Below are positions 16,251 through 25,161 of a DNA stretch of 64,000 nucleotides, in pieces. Position numbers and translations under genes: made by a program. The notes beneath the pieces are model-generated. The model saw nothing but the letters and a program-made list of their open reading frames with translations. It did no database searches and had not been told where the DNA came from. Within the stretch, counting starts at the first letter, position 1; the number at the start of each line of letters is the position of its first letter. Origin of the DNA: Sutcliffiella horikoshii (GTDB lineage Bacteria; Bacillota; Bacilli; Bacillales; Bacillaceae_I); NCBI RefSeq assembly GCF_020524325.1, contig NZ_JAIVKY010000006.1:328407-392406 (forward strand), given 5' to 3'.

Positions 16251-17735
16251 CTATTTATGTTTCTCCATTTTATCAATAATTTTGACCATGCTCTCTAGTG
16301 TCTCTTCTATGTGCGTGTTATCCTCTGTAACTTGTTCGACTGTCGCACTAATTTCCTCAAGGCCGGCAGTCGCTTCTTCCATCAATGCGGCAAATTCACT
16401 CGTATAGGAGTCAGTATTTGCCGTTTTTTCTTTTACTGTTCCTGCAAAATCACGGAATTGTTGTGCATCCGTTAATAATGTTTTCAGTGTTTCACTAATC
16501 TGCTGGAAGGATTGGTTGACCTGATTTGTTGCTTCAAGGTTTTTCCCCATTTTTGTAATGTTGAGTTGCAGCTGTTGTAATACCTCTTCTTTTGTTTGGT
16601 GAAGAGAGGAAAGGTTTTCTGTAATTTCTTTTGTCGTTTCTCCAGTGGATGTGGCGAGCTTGCGAATCTCTTCTGCTACTACAGCAAACCCTCTCCCAGC
16701 TTCCCCTGCTCTAGCAGCTTCAATGGAAGCATTAAGAGCCAGCAAGTTCGTCTGATCCGTAATATTTTTTATGTGTTGAGTTAATATGTTTGTTTCATCA
16801 ATCTTCTCCGTAAGAACCTGGAATACAGCATCCATTTCCGCTACATCCTGCGAAAAGCTTTTCATATTTTCCTGAAGTTCTACTGCCAGCACTTTCCCTT
16901 GATCAGCTGTGGATTTTGTTGTATTGGTTGTTTGATATAAACTATTTGATTTATCGACAACATTGTCCATCAAGATGGATACATCATTCGTCTGTTCTGC
17001 TATTCCACCAATATGATCTGCTTGTTTTGAACTTCCCACAGAAAGCTCCTGTATGGTTAGCGACACCTCTTTTTGGGATTGTATATTTAAATTTAGGCGC
17101 TCATAGACTTTATTGACTTGATCAATTAATGTCATGGCATCCCGCTGAAAGGCTTCTTGCTTTATTTGACGGTCTTCACTTGCAGCTTTCATCGTGTCTA
17201 CTATGCCTTCAAATTGAGCAAACAATTTCTTCCCTATTTTCACTTGCACAAATGTAATGACAAACAACAAAAAGAATAACAGTACAATATTTCCTAACTG
17301 TCCGTCTACCATAAGGTTTCCGTTTAGAAAGGACCAAAGTGAATAAGAAAATAAAATTAAACTCCCAAAGCCTCCAACAATAAAGACATTTCTATTAAAG
17401 TAAACGGTTGCAAGCATCAAAACAAAAAAAGGCAGAATGAATCCTGATAAAGATGCCCCGCGGTTTACTAAAATGATAAAAAATACTAAAAATGTTACTC
17501 CTACTGTAAAGTATGGAACTAAATAGTGGAACCAATAATTCCATCTAGTTAGTACAAATAAAACTACCCCTAAGCATAAGGCAACTAATAAGGTCACGGT
17601 TATAACGGTTGCCGCCGGTACAAAGAAATTCACTAGAAGTCCTGCACCATACGAGATAAAAATCACGAAAAACATAAGCTTATTTTTGTTGATTAAATCT
17701 TGAAACTTTAATTCTTTTACACTTACCGCTGACAT
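16251..17735 (-). CDS. Methyl-accepting chemotaxis protein without an extracellular sensor domain
   Basis: A 494-residue chemoreceptor-like protein. The first 165 residues hold about six closely spaced membrane helices and almost no external loop; then follows a cytoplasmic helical signalling domain with the conserved hairpin tip ([18 protein letters not shown], near 335-352) that contacts CheA/CheW. No HAMP domain is obvious. The ATG behind GGGGGA is preferred over an upstream GTG. The multi-helix membrane part may sense membrane state or a lipophilic cue; that is inference. It is a lone gene. Confidence 0.9.
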   Translation of the reverse strand: MSAVSVKELKFQDLINKNKLMFFVIFISYGAGLLVNFFVPAATVITVTLLVALCLGVVLFVLTRWNYWFHYLVPYFTVGVTFLVFFIILVNRGASLSGFILPFFVLMLATVYFNRNVFIVGGFGSLILFSYSLWSFLNGNLMVDGQLGNIVLLFFLLFVITFVQVKIGKKLFAQFEGIVDTMKAASEDRQIKQEAFQRDAMTLIDQVNKVYERLNLNIQSQKEVSLTIQELSVGSSKQADHIGGIAEQTNDVSILMDNVVDKSNSLYQTTNTTKSTADQGKVLAVELQENMKSFSQDVAEMDAVFQVLTEKIDETNILTQHIKNITDQTNLLALNASIEAARAGEAGRGFAVVAEEIRKLATSTGETTKEITENLSSLHQTKEEVLQQLQLNITKMGKNLEATNQVNQSFQQISETLKTLLTDAQQFRDFAGTVKEKTANTDSYTSEFAALMEEATAGLEEISATVEQVTEDNTHIEETLESMVKIIDKMEKHK

Positions 17736-17858
17736 TACATAATCCCCCACTCCATCGTCCTTTGTTGCTTCTGTTGCTTTTTTCTTTTATAACTATTAAT
17801 TCTTCATGTTCTTTCTGTTATCCTGCAATAATTCTGTTATTTTGTTGAATTTTGACAG

Positions 17859-17888
17859 AAAAAAAACCAGGCAGTAATTGCCCGGCAA
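17859..17888 (-). terminator. Terminator of the 49-aa gene
   Basis: Minus-strand stem CCGGGCA/TGCCTGG with one G-U pair, followed by eight T. Confidence 0.7.
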
Positions 17889-17921
17889 TTGAGATTTAGT
17901 CTTCCTATGTTTTAATACATA

Positions 17922-18071
17922 TTATTTATCTTTTTGCTTTTGCTTCTTTTTCAAATATTCCGCACGCAATTTTTCAAGTTGCTGCTTTTTATCAAATTTT
18001 GCAGGTGTCTGTTTTTCATGAAACTTTGCCACAGCTACCTTACCTTTGTTATCCAATTGATATTTCCCCAC
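17922..18071 (-). CDS. Small basic protein of unknown function (49 aa)
   Basis: A GTG start behind AGTAGGTG opens a 49-residue frame, VGKYQLDNKGKVAVAKFHEK at the start and a lysine-rich coiled tail (LRAEYLKKKQKQKDK) at the end. It has its own terminator. About a third of the residues are Lys, and no membrane segment is visible. It may bind nucleic acid or ribosomes, but the family is not one I recognise. Confidence 0.65.
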   Translation of the reverse strand: MGKYQLDNKGKVAVAKFHEKQTPAKFDKKQQLEKLRAEYLKKKQKQKDK

Positions 18072-18180
18072 TTGGTTCACCTACTTTTATTATTATTAAA
18101 GAGAATCTATTCACCAAGTATAATATACCTTATATTACTGAAGTAAACCGCATTTTTTATCAACTGGAGAATGATATACC

Positions 18181-18535
18181 CTTGTTGATTGGAGTGGAAG
18201 GCGCGAAGACGCCCGCGGGAGGAAGGGACAGGGGAGACGACCCCACAGCATAGGAGGCCACTGAAAAAGTCATTGATTTTAGATATTATTTTGCCACCGC
18301 TGTTGATATCCGCAAACGGCTTCGCTTTCCTAGTGGCGCTGCTGGAGCCTCCTCGGCTGCGCCTGTGGGGTCTCCACCTAGCGCTATCTCCCTCAGGAGT
18401 CTTCGCCTTTTGCTCCAATCAACAGCTAGAATTCACAATTTACGTGAGATTTCGGTTCTTCAGTGGCTTCCAGCGTAGCGAGGAGGCTCACGGACCGCCC
18501 GCAGGCAAGTGAGCGCCTGGAACGGAAATCAGCAG
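18181..18535. repeat. Nested palindromic elements: subtype A inside a split subtype B
   Basis: The left half of a B element (18181-18262) ends at GGAGGCCACTGAA; a complete A element follows (about 18299-18423, ends GCTGTTGATATCCG and AATCAACAGC); then TTCAGTGGC leads into the right half of a B element (to 18535). GCCACTGAA and TTCAGTGGC are exact inverted repeats, so the inserted segment has its own ends around A. This explains the GC-rich open frames in the region, which are not genes. Confidence 0.75.
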
Positions 18536-18548
18536 GTTTTTCTAATTC

Positions 18549-18578
18549 AAAAAAAAACGGAGTGTGATGTACACTCCG
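18549..18578 (-). terminator. Terminator of msrAB
   Basis: Perfect stem CGGAGTGT/ACACTCCG with a five-base loop followed on the minus strand by nine T. Confidence 0.85.
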
Positions 18579-18586
18579 ATAATTTT

Positions 18587-19543
18587 TTATGAAAATAACT
18601 TGCTGTATTCTCCATAGCCCTCTTTTTCTAGTTGGCCAACCGGAATAAAGCGAAGGGCAGCAGAGTTGATACAATACCTAAGACCGCCTTTATCTACAGG
18701 GCCGTCCTCAAATACGTGTCCAAGATGAGAATCTCCCTCTTTGCTTCTAACTTCCGTCCTTACCATTCTGTGAGTTACATCCATCTCTTCTTTGATTTGT
18801 TCTTTGTTTATTGGCTTGGTAAAGCTTGGCCATCCGCAACCTGCATCATATTTATCAAGGGAAGAGAACAGTGGCTCCCCGGAAACTATGTCAACATATA
18901 TGCCTTCTTCTGTATGGTTCCAGAACTCATTTTTAAAAGGTGGTTCCGTACCATTATTTTGCGTGACCTCATACTGCATCGGTGTTAGCTTCTTTTTCAA
19001 ATCTGCATGGTTTTCTTTTTTCCAATTCTCTTTAATAAAGGCAGCCCTCCCAGATCCTGTTTGGTACATCTTATAGCGGAAAGGATTTTTCTTGTAATAA
19101 TCTTGATGATACTCTTCCGCAGCATAAAATGGCTTTGCAGGAAGGATTTCTGTTACGATTGGATCTTTAAATCTTCCACTTTGGGCTAAGTCATGCTTGG
19201 ATTTTAAGGCGATTTCCCTTTGTTCATCGGAATGATAGAAAATGGCCGTACGATATGAATCTCCTCGGTCGTGGAATTGTCCGCCGGCATCCGTGGGATC
19301 AATTTGGCTCCAGAAAACGTCTAGTAATTTTTCATATGGGAATATTTGAGGGTTAAAAGTAATTTGTACCGCTTCATAATGACCTGTGGTTTCTGAACAT
19401 ACCTCTTTATATGTAGGGTTTTCTTTATGTCCACCTGTATAGCCTGAGACTACTTCTTCAATGCCATCCTGTTCGTCAAAAGGTTTAACCATGCACCAAA
19501 AACAACCTCCGGCAAACGTTGCTTTTTCTAATATGTTCATCAT
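18587..19543 (-). CDS. msrAB: Fused peptide-methionine (S)- and (R)-S-oxide reductase MsrAB
   Basis: A 318-residue bifunctional repair enzyme. The MsrA domain (about 1-160) has the catalytic GCFWC motif with Cys14 and reduces S-sulfoxides; the MsrB domain (about 175-318) has the catalytic cysteine in [11 protein letters not shown] (Cys291) and reduces R-sulfoxides. B. subtilis encodes them as two genes, so the fusion is a difference from that species but common elsewhere. AAGGTGG precedes the ATG; the second Met may also serve. Confidence 0.95.
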   Translation of the reverse strand: MMNILEKATFAGGCFWCMVKPFDEQDGIEEVVSGYTGGHKENPTYKEVCSETTGHYEAVQITFNPQIFPYEKLLDVFWSQIDPTDAGGQFHDRGDSYRTAIFYHSDEQREIALKSKHDLAQSGRFKDPIVTEILPAKPFYAAEEYHQDYYKKNPFRYKMYQTGSGRAAFIKENWKKENHADLKKKLTPMQYEVTQNNGTEPPFKNEFWNHTEEGIYVDIVSGEPLFSSLDKYDAGCGWPSFTKPINKEQIKEEMDVTHRMVRTEVRSKEGDSHLGHVFEDGPVDKGGLRYCINSAALRFIPVGQLEKEGYGEYSKLFS

Positions 19544-19680
19544 GTATTACCCACCTTTTTAAAAATATATTTACGTGAATTATAGCAATATCAAAGAGTA
19601 TTTCCTAATGGTATGCTCTTGTTACAGAAAGATTATAGGTATGGTAAAATGAGGGGTACATATATCAGGAGGTTCCATTT

Positions 19681-20607
19681 ATGAGTAAAAAAGTTGAAGT
19701 TTATATATTAGCTGGGTTTCTTGGGAGCGGGAAGACTACTCTTTTGACCCAAATGCTGAAACAAGAACAAGCAGAAAATAGAAAAGTGGCGGTGGTCATG
19801 AACGAGCTTGGAAAAGTCTCCATTGACTCTGATTCCATACCTGATGAAACCCCACTATCTGAACTATTTGATGGCTGTATTTGTTGTACCATTCAAGAGA
19901 AATTGGAATCAACTATGCAAGGGCTTTTACTTGATAAAGATTTGGATGCCATTTACATTGAGACGACCGGTGCAGCACATCCAATAGAAGTGCTGGACAC
20001 GGTTCTTTCCCCTATATTCGCCAACAAGTTTTCTGAAGCTAGGATTATCACCCTATTAGATGTTTTACGATGGAAAGACCGTGACAACTTATCTATTCAA
20101 GTCAAACAGTTGATAAGAGAACAAGTGAAGCATGCAGATATGCTTATTTTAAACAAGACAGACTTAGTAAGTGAAGCAGAAGTTTCTAGCATTTTGTTTG
20201 AATTGCAATCCCTAAATCCACATGCTTCGCCTCTTCTAACCACCTACGCTAAGATTCCGGAAAACAGCTGGAAAAGAACAAAACAGTTAGAAAAAGGAAG
20301 CCATTCCAGTGCGCATGTTAAAGAGTCCCTTCACTTGAAAACTTTTGTCTATCAATTTACCTCTAAAATTGATTTAGATGAGTTTGAAGACTGGCTTAGA
20401 AATCTTCCCGACTCCGTCTATCGTATCAAAGGGTACCTTACTTTCGAGCATTCAAACAGTGTTTACTTGTTTCAGTATTCATATGGTACGCCTCTGTATT
20501 TAAAAGAGCTTGTTAAAGTCCCATTGAATCTTGTTATTATCGGAGAAGACTTGGATGTAGAGTTATTAACAGAACAATTACAGTCTTTAGAGAAAAACAA
20601 GCAATAA
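19681..20607 (+). CDS. CobW/P47K family metal-chaperone GTPase
   Basis: A 308-residue G3E-family GTPase. It has the P-loop GSGKTT (15-20), the metal-binding CICC motif (66-69) and NKTD (about 155-158) for guanine recognition; the CobW C-terminal domain spans about 225-300. Such proteins load zinc or another metal into client enzymes. AGGAGG precedes the ATG. No Zur box is evident upstream, and no client gene is next to it, so the metal and client stay unknown. Confidence 0.9.
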   Translation: MSKKVEVYILAGFLGSGKTTLLTQMLKQEQAENRKVAVVMNELGKVSIDSDSIPDETPLSELFDGCICCTIQEKLESTMQGLLLDKDLDAIYIETTGAAHPIEVLDTVLSPIFANKFSEARIITLLDVLRWKDRDNLSIQVKQLIREQVKHADMLILNKTDLVSEAEVSSILFELQSLNPHASPLLTTYAKIPENSWKRTKQLEKGSHSSAHVKESLHLKTFVYQFTSKIDLDEFEDWLRNLPDSVYRIKGYLTFEHSNSVYLFQYSYGTPLYLKELVKVPLNLVIIGEDLDVELLTEQLQSLEKNKQ

Positions 20608-20613
20608 TTGAAA

Positions 20614-20656
20614 GTGCTGTGCAAATCATGAGGATTTGTACAGCTCTTTTCATTTT
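20614..20656 (+). terminator. Terminator of the CobW-family gene
   Basis: Stem GCTGTGCAAATC/GATTTGTACAGC with a five-base loop, then TCTTTTCATTTTT. Confidence 0.8.
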
Positions 20657-20736
20657 TATTCAATCATCAATCCCATCCACTTGAATATGTTGATTAGTAA
20701 TGAGGATTATACTGTATTTGTGAAAAGAGGGATGAC

Positions 20737-21582
20737 ATGATTGTCATAAACGGAGAATCAATTACAGAAAGTACTCTTTCTAATCTAGAAGATCTTGAAA
20801 AGACCATTTTCCAACGCATACTTAATGATTCAGAGGTATATTCTTATGATTCTATGGAGGAATTAAGATTTGAGATTGCTTTAAGGTATAACATTGTCGC
20901 AAGTGCTGCATTAATGGCACAAGGAGAAGCACGCTTTGAAACGTTTGCCGGTTCACAAGGCAACCCTGCGTATTGGAATATAACAGAGGCTGGCGGCTTT
21001 TTAATCCGGGATGATGTCAATCCATCAGATGCTATAACTGATATTTTTGAAAACAGTCAATTTTATGCGTATGAGTGCGCAACCGCCATCCTAATTCTCT
21101 ATTATCACGCCATTTTGAATACAATCGGACCAAAACTTTTTAATGAGTTCTTTCAAGATTTATTACTTTACAGCTGGCATTTTGATTCAGATCTTGTCAT
21201 GCAGTCTGTCTATACTTATTATACGATCCCAGGTGATGTTGTTTACTTTAAAAATCCCGATTTCAATCCATTGACCTATTGGTGGAGAGGCGAAAATGCT
21301 GTGGTGATGGGTGACGATTTGTATTTTGGTCACGGACTAGGAATAAAAGATGAAGCGAATATCATTGAGTTTTTGAATGGAACGAGAAAACCAGATGGTA
21401 ATAAGCCTGCTTATCTGAGTGATTATGTTGCCCGTCCATCTTTTTCGCATTTAGCAAAGTTATTTTCGCAACAAAACAGAAGAACCAAAAACCAACATCC
21501 TGTCATTATTCATCGCAAGAACTCCATTTCCCTTGATCGGTATTTGTTCTACTTGTATCGCTCTTACCTATCAAATGAATAA
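20737..21582 (+). CDS. tgl: Protein-glutamine gamma-glutamyltransferase (spore coat transglutaminase)
   Basis: Crosslinks spore coat proteins by joining glutamine and lysine side chains late in sporulation. The catalytic Cys114 sits in AYECATAI, matching Cys116 of B. subtilis Tgl; a downstream region (GDDLYFGHGLGI, near 190-201) holds the expected histidine. The protein is 281 residues, about 36 longer than the 245 of B. subtilis; the extra, basic tail follows residue 240. GAGGGATGAC precedes the ATG. An imperfect sigma-K-like -10 (TATACTGTA) lies upstream. It is a single gene. Confidence 0.95.
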   Translation: MIVINGESITESTLSNLEDLEKTIFQRILNDSEVYSYDSMEELRFEIALRYNIVASAALMAQGEARFETFAGSQGNPAYWNITEAGGFLIRDDVNPSDAITDIFENSQFYAYECATAILILYYHAILNTIGPKLFNEFFQDLLLYSWHFDSDLVMQSVYTYYTIPGDVVYFKNPDFNPLTYWWRGENAVVMGDDLYFGHGLGIKDEANIIEFLNGTRKPDGNKPAYLSDYVARPSFSHLAKLFSQQNRRTKNQHPVIIHRKNSISLDRYLFYLYRSYLSNE

Positions 21583-21583
21583 A

Positions 21584-21613
21584 GGCCAGCTCCGACGTCG
21601 GAGCCAGCCTCTT
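21584..21613. terminator. Bidirectional terminator between tgl and the minus-strand small genes
   Basis: A perfect 16-bp palindrome GCTCCGACGTCGGAGC with GGC/GCC outer pairs and T-rich flanks on both strands. Confidence 0.65.
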
Positions 21614-21763
21614 TCATTTATAGTTTTGGACAAACCTTAAGATTTCCAAAGCACGCTCACCTTCTTTTCTAAGTAGCTCCTCCCATATCTGATCTCGTCG
21701 ACAATCTAATTTAATTATATCGTAAGCAAGTTTAAATGAATCAGTATTGTGATTTTCCTGCAA
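21614..21763 (-). CDS. Small protein (49 aa), second gene of a pair divergent from tnrA
   Basis: A TTG start sits behind GGAGGAG, which lies in the end of the preceding small gene; only two bases separate the genes, so translation is coupled. The product is helical and charged (QIWEELLRKEGERALEILRF near the middle) with no membrane segment. In B. subtilis a pair of small genes, ykzB and ykoL, also lies divergent from tnrA, so this may be a positional counterpart, but I cannot confirm sequence relatedness. Confidence 0.7.
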   Translation of the reverse strand: MQENHNTDSFKLAYDIIKLDCRRDQIWEELLRKEGERALEILRFVQNYK

Positions 21764-21765
21764 GT

Positions 21766-21927
21766 TTATCTCCTCCCTTTTTCAATTAAGTTTGTATATT
21801 CCTTTTTCAATTCACTTAATGTATAGGTGGAAAGAACACTATGATTCATGAAAAAACCTGCATTGACAAGTTTGGAAATATAATACTCTTTTGCATCACT
21901 AATAGCTTTTTCTAAAATTTTCGCCAT
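21766..21927 (-). CDS. Small FbpA-like protein (53 aa), divergent from tnrA
   Basis: Fifty-three residues, ATG behind AGAGGTGAG. The pattern of a KEYYISKLVNAGFF helix then YTLSELKKEY resembles the Fur-regulated basic protein A (FbpA) fold, found in many small Bacillus proteins. No classical Fur box is present; instead a TnrA box lies between this gene and tnrA. Position suggests a nitrogen-limitation-induced partner of tnrA, like B. subtilis ykzB-ykoL. The function is not known. Confidence 0.7.
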   Translation of the reverse strand: MAKILEKAISDAKEYYISKLVNAGFFMNHSVLSTYTLSELKKEYTNLIEKGRR

Positions 21928-21941
21928 TCCACTCACCTCTC

Positions 21942-21959
21942 TTACTATCAGTTTAGTAA
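21942..21959. promoter_or_regulatory. Inverted repeat in the leader of the FbpA-like gene
   Basis: TTACTA and TAGTAA are exact inverted arms six bases apart. They lie between the proposed start of transcription and the ribosome binding site. A possible operator; the regulator is not known. Confidence 0.4.
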
Positions 21960-22028
21960 AAAATTAGCTTAAATTCTTTGTTTTTGTCAGGAGTTATCAC
22001 ATGGAAATTACAATCAACTTCATTTGAC

Positions 22029-22045
22029 TGTAAGGATTTCTTACA
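22029..22045. promoter_or_regulatory. TnrA box controlling tnrA and the divergent small genes
   Basis: TGTAAGGATTTCTTACA fits the TnrA/GlnR consensus TGTNA-N7-TNACA perfectly. To the right a 30-base gap leads to the -10 TATAAT (22076-22081), placing the box near -51, the position used by TnrA as activator. To the left, also after 30 bases, comes TGTGATAAC (GATAAC at 21993-21998 on the minus strand), a plausible extended -10. One box could serve both directions. Confidence 0.8.
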
Positions 22046-22110
22046 AACGCACAGGAATAAACGTAAGAAATGTACTATAATAACAGTAAGAGCTCTAGAA
22101 TAGGATGTGA

Positions 22111-22440
22111 ATGGCTATGACACATGAGGATCCATCTTTGAAAGAGAGAAAAGTCATTTCAATCGGCACGGTACGCGATCTAACAGGTTTATCCGAAAGA
22201 CAGATTAGATATTACGAGGAAAGAAAATTGATTTTTCCTGCAAGATCAGGTTCAGGCATCCGCAAGTATTCCTTCTCAGATGTAGAAAGGCTCATGGAAA
22301 TTGCCAATCAGATGGAAGAAGGCGTACAAACTCATGAAATACGCAGAGAGTGGAAAAAGAAAGAAAAAGAGAATGAAAATTGGAAAAAACAGATGTTAAA
22401 AGGGCAAATCCAAGCACATTTCAAACAAAATAGAAACTAA
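22111..22440 (+). CDS. tnrA: Global nitrogen regulator TnrA
   Basis: A MerR-family regulator of 109 residues that controls nitrogen genes and is held inactive by feedback-inhibited glutamine synthetase. The winged HTH contains [18 protein letters not shown] (about 23-40), nearly as in B. subtilis TnrA; the C-terminal [12 protein letters not shown] is the glutamine-synthetase-binding tail typical of TnrA and absent from GlnR. An in-frame ATG two codons downstream gives the length closest to B. subtilis and cannot be excluded. A perfect TnrA box at about -51 indicates positive autoregulation. Confidence 0.95.
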   Translation: MAMTHEDPSLKERKVISIGTVRDLTGLSERQIRYYEERKLIFPARSGSGIRKYSFSDVERLMEIANQMEEGVQTHEIRREWKKKEKENENWKKQMLKGQIQAHFKQNRN

Positions 22441-22478
22441 GCATAATTATCTCTCTTGGAGGAAATTATGCTTTTTTT
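22441..22478 (+). terminator. Terminator of tnrA
   Basis: GCATAATT pairs with AATTATGC across a partly paired CTCTC/GGAG loop, followed by seven T; it begins right after the stop codon. Confidence 0.8.
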
Positions 22479-22557
22479 CTGTAACTGAATTTAATCTTAA
22501 CGGAAATGTTTGGTTATGCTACCATTAGCACATCAGGATTTAAGTGGAGAGTGACGT

Positions 22558-24324
22558 ATGTTTGAATTATTATTAACCATGTTAGAGCGTCTTGGCATCA
22601 TTGTCACTGTTGCCTTTATCATGACTAGGCTATCTTTTTTCAGACAGTTGATCAACCGCCAGCAAATTGATCGAAAACAGCAAGCATATGCTATTCTGTT
22701 TTTTGGCTTTTTCGGCATTATCGGTACATATACAGGTCTTGCTTTTAGTACGGAAACGTTAGGTTTTAACCGTTGGATAACGGAATTAAATGAATCTGAA
22801 GCGATCGCCAATTCACGTGTGATCGGGATTGTGATGGCAGGTCTGCTCGGTGGATATAAAGTAGGGGTTGGCGCAGGGTTAATTGCTGGAATACATCGCA
22901 TGAGTCTTGGTGGATTTACTGCTTTTTCTTGCGGCTTTTCTGCTATAGTAGCAGGCCTTTTGGCAGGTTTCATCCGAAGCAAATATAAGGGAAAAAGAAT
23001 TAGTGTTGCAGTGGCTCTTCTTACTGGCGCATTAGCAGAATCGATTCAAATGGGTATTATCCTCCTTACTTCACAACCATTTTCGCAGGCTCTCGCGCTT
23101 GTGGAGAGTATAGGCCTTCCCATGATTTTTGCTAACGGAGTTGGATCTGCTCTCTTTTTCCTCATAATCTTAACCGTGATTAACGAAGAGGAAAAAGTAG
23201 GAGCCGTTCAAGCCCAAAAGGCCTTGTCGTTAGCAGAGAATACATTGACACACCTTAGAAAAGGATTATCGCTAGAGTCTGCTGCAGAAACGTGCAAAAT
23301 AATTTACCGGGAAGTAAATGCTAGTGCTGTAGCCATAACAGATATGGAGAAGATTCTAGCGCATGTCGGAATGGGAAATAATCATCATAAACCTCTATCT
23401 CCCATCCAAACACATAGCACTAAACAAGTACTAAAATACGGAAATTTATTGGTAGCAGGAAAAAAAGACATTCAGTGTCAGGAACCGTCTTGTCCCCTTG
23501 GTGCGGTGGTTATCGCTCCGTTAAAGAAGCGGGAGGAAACGGTAGGCACTCTTAAATTTTACTTTTCTTCCGATAAAGAAATAGATAATGTCGTCATCCA
23601 GTTAATCACCGGGCTTAGCTCGCTTATGAGTCATCAGTTGGAAATATCAGAAGCAGAAAATGCATCCAAGCTAGTGAAAGAAGCCGAAATCAAAGCGCTT
23701 CAAGCTCAAATCAGCCCTCATTTTCTATTTAATTCTTTAAATGTAATTGTTTCATTAATACGCACGGATCCAAAAAAAGCAAGGAAACTATTGGTTTCAC
23801 TATCGCATTTCTTTAGACAAAACCTTACGGCGACCACTGCGAAATGGACCACCGTCCAAGAAGAGCTAAAACATGTACAAGCATACCTATCGGTTGAGGA
23901 AGCAAGGTTTTCGGATCGTTTAACTGTAACCTATCATGTTGATGAATCGGCTCTTTCCTATCTTGTTCCTCCTCTTTCCTTGCAGCCAATAGTGGAAAAT
24001 GGAGTGAAACACGGGCTTAGAGACCGGGAAGAAAATGCACAATTAATCATCGAAATAAAAGAGCGCACTTCCGATATTTTCATTTCCATAAGCGACAATG
24101 GAGTAGGCATGACAAGTGATCGGATAAGTGAGCTTGGCCGGGATCAAGTCTCTTCCTCCACCGGTACGGGCGTTGGGCTTTACAATATTAATAAAAGACT
24201 TATAATGATGTTTGGCAATCAAGCAAAATTGCACTTTAATAGTGAAGCAAGCATTGGTACCACTGTGTCATTTACCATTGCCAAAAAATTAACTAAGGAT
24301 GATCCTACATATGGAAAATATTAA
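22558..24324 (+). CDS. lytS: LytS-type sensor histidine kinase
   Basis: A 588-residue kinase: a 5TM-5TMR_LYT membrane domain (about 1-215), a GAF domain (about 225-365), a His-kinase domain with the phospho-acceptor in ISPHFLFNSLN (near residue 388) and an ATPase domain with the N-box PIVENGVKHG (near 478) and DNGVGM. In this family the membrane domain is thought to sense pyruvate. The response-regulator gene overlaps its end. With the CstA-family transporter just downstream it forms a unit like the E. coli BtsS-BtsR-BtsT pyruvate system. Confidence 0.93.
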   Translation: MFELLLTMLERLGIIVTVAFIMTRLSFFRQLINRQQIDRKQQAYAILFFGFFGIIGTYTGLAFSTETLGFNRWITELNESEAIANSRVIGIVMAGLLGGYKVGVGAGLIAGIHRMSLGGFTAFSCGFSAIVAGLLAGFIRSKYKGKRISVAVALLTGALAESIQMGIILLTSQPFSQALALVESIGLPMIFANGVGSALFFLIILTVINEEEKVGAVQAQKALSLAENTLTHLRKGLSLESAAETCKIIYREVNASAVAITDMEKILAHVGMGNNHHKPLSPIQTHSTKQVLKYGNLLVAGKKDIQCQEPSCPLGAVVIAPLKKREETVGTLKFYFSSDKEIDNVVIQLITGLSSLMSHQLEISEAENASKLVKEAEIKALQAQISPHFLFNSLNVIVSLIRTDPKKARKLLVSLSHFFRQNLTATTAKWTTVQEELKHVQAYLSVEEARFSDRLTVTYHVDESALSYLVPPLSLQPIVENGVKHGLRDREENAQLIIEIKERTSDIFISISDNGVGMTSDRISELGRDQVSSSTGTGVGLYNINKRLIMMFGNQAKLHFNSEASIGTTVSFTIAKKLTKDDPTYGKY

Positions 24325-25039
24325 AACGCTCATAGTGGATGATGAACCATATAGCCGTGATGAATTAAAGCATTTATTAGAAGAGCATGATTGCCTGCAA
24401 GTAATCGGACAAGCATCAACAGGTGAAGACGCTCTTTTACTCTGCATGCAACATCAACCGGATGTCGTCTTTCTAGATATAGAAATGCCAAAAATGAATG
24501 GCTTGGATGTTGCCAAGCATTTAAAAGAATTAAAAAAATCACCTCTTATTGTTTTTGCGACTGCGTTTCCTAACTTTGCGGTGGATGCTTTCCGACACGA
24601 AGCGGTGGATTATCTATTAAAGCCCTTTGATGAGGAACAATTGTCCCAAACCGTGTGCCGGCTTATTAAACATTTAACTCCAGATAAGGAAACTCAACAA
24701 CTACCTACTTCCTCTAAGCTTGCAGTGGAATTTGAAAATGAAATTTATTATATAGAACCACTTGACATCCTTTATATCAGTAGAGATGACCGGATTTCAC
24801 GGATACATACAAACACCCGCAATTTCGAGTCAAAGCTTGCATTAAAGGACTTGGAGGAAAGATTACAAGACTACCCATTTTTCCGGATCCATAAAAGCTA
24901 TCTTGTTAATTTAAATTATGTGACGAAATTGACTCCTTGGTTCAATGGTGCCTATATGCTGGAGCTTACAGGCAGCTCCGAAAAGCTCTCTGTTAGCCGT
25001 AATTATGTTAAAGCATTAAGAAAAAAACTCGAACTATAA
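24311..25039 (+). CDS. lytT: LytTR-family response regulator
   Basis: A 242-residue regulator with a receiver domain (acidic pair Asp10/Asp11, phosphorylation site Asp56 in VVFLDIEMP, Lys in LLKPFDE) and a LytTR DNA-binding domain (about 140-240). The start is the ATG of MENIKT, with AAGGATG before it; it overlaps the kinase gene by 14 bases. Its likely target is the promoter of the next gene, whose -10 (TATAAT) lacks a good -35, as expected for activated promoters. Confidence 0.93.
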   Translation: MENIKTLIVDDEPYSRDELKHLLEEHDCLQVIGQASTGEDALLLCMQHQPDVVFLDIEMPKMNGLDVAKHLKELKKSPLIVFATAFPNFAVDAFRHEAVDYLLKPFDEEQLSQTVCRLIKHLTPDKETQQLPTSSKLAVEFENEIYYIEPLDILYISRDDRISRIHTNTRNFESKLALKDLEERLQDYPFFRIHKSYLVNLNYVTKLTPWFNGAYMLELTGSSEKLSVSRNYVKALRKKLEL

Positions 25040-25078
25040 CATGTCAGTATTCGATACTGACATGTTATTTATGTTTTT
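25038..25078 (+). terminator. Terminator between lytT and cstA
   Basis: Perfect 13-bp stem AACATGTCAGTAT with loop TCG, then ATTTATGTTTTT; the stem includes the last bases of the lytT stop codon. It separates the regulator operon from the transporter. Confidence 0.85.
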
Positions 25079-25161
25079 GTACATCTTGACCACTCAAACA
25101 CCAAATGTAAGCCTTTTCATTTATAATGAGGTTACTCCATAAAGAGAAAGGGGTCTTCATT

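Noticed and set aside
18107..18674. Several overlapping GC-rich frames on both strands at 18.1-18.7 kb
   Set aside because: All fall in nested palindromic elements and the end of msrAB.
21942..21959. Fur box before the FbpA-like gene
   Set aside because: TTACTA-N6-TAGTAA does not match the Fur consensus (GATAATGATWATCATTATC core).
25126..25161. ATG start for cstA at 25126
   Set aside because: This ATG overlaps the TATAAT -10 box at 25122-25127, so it cannot lie within the transcript.
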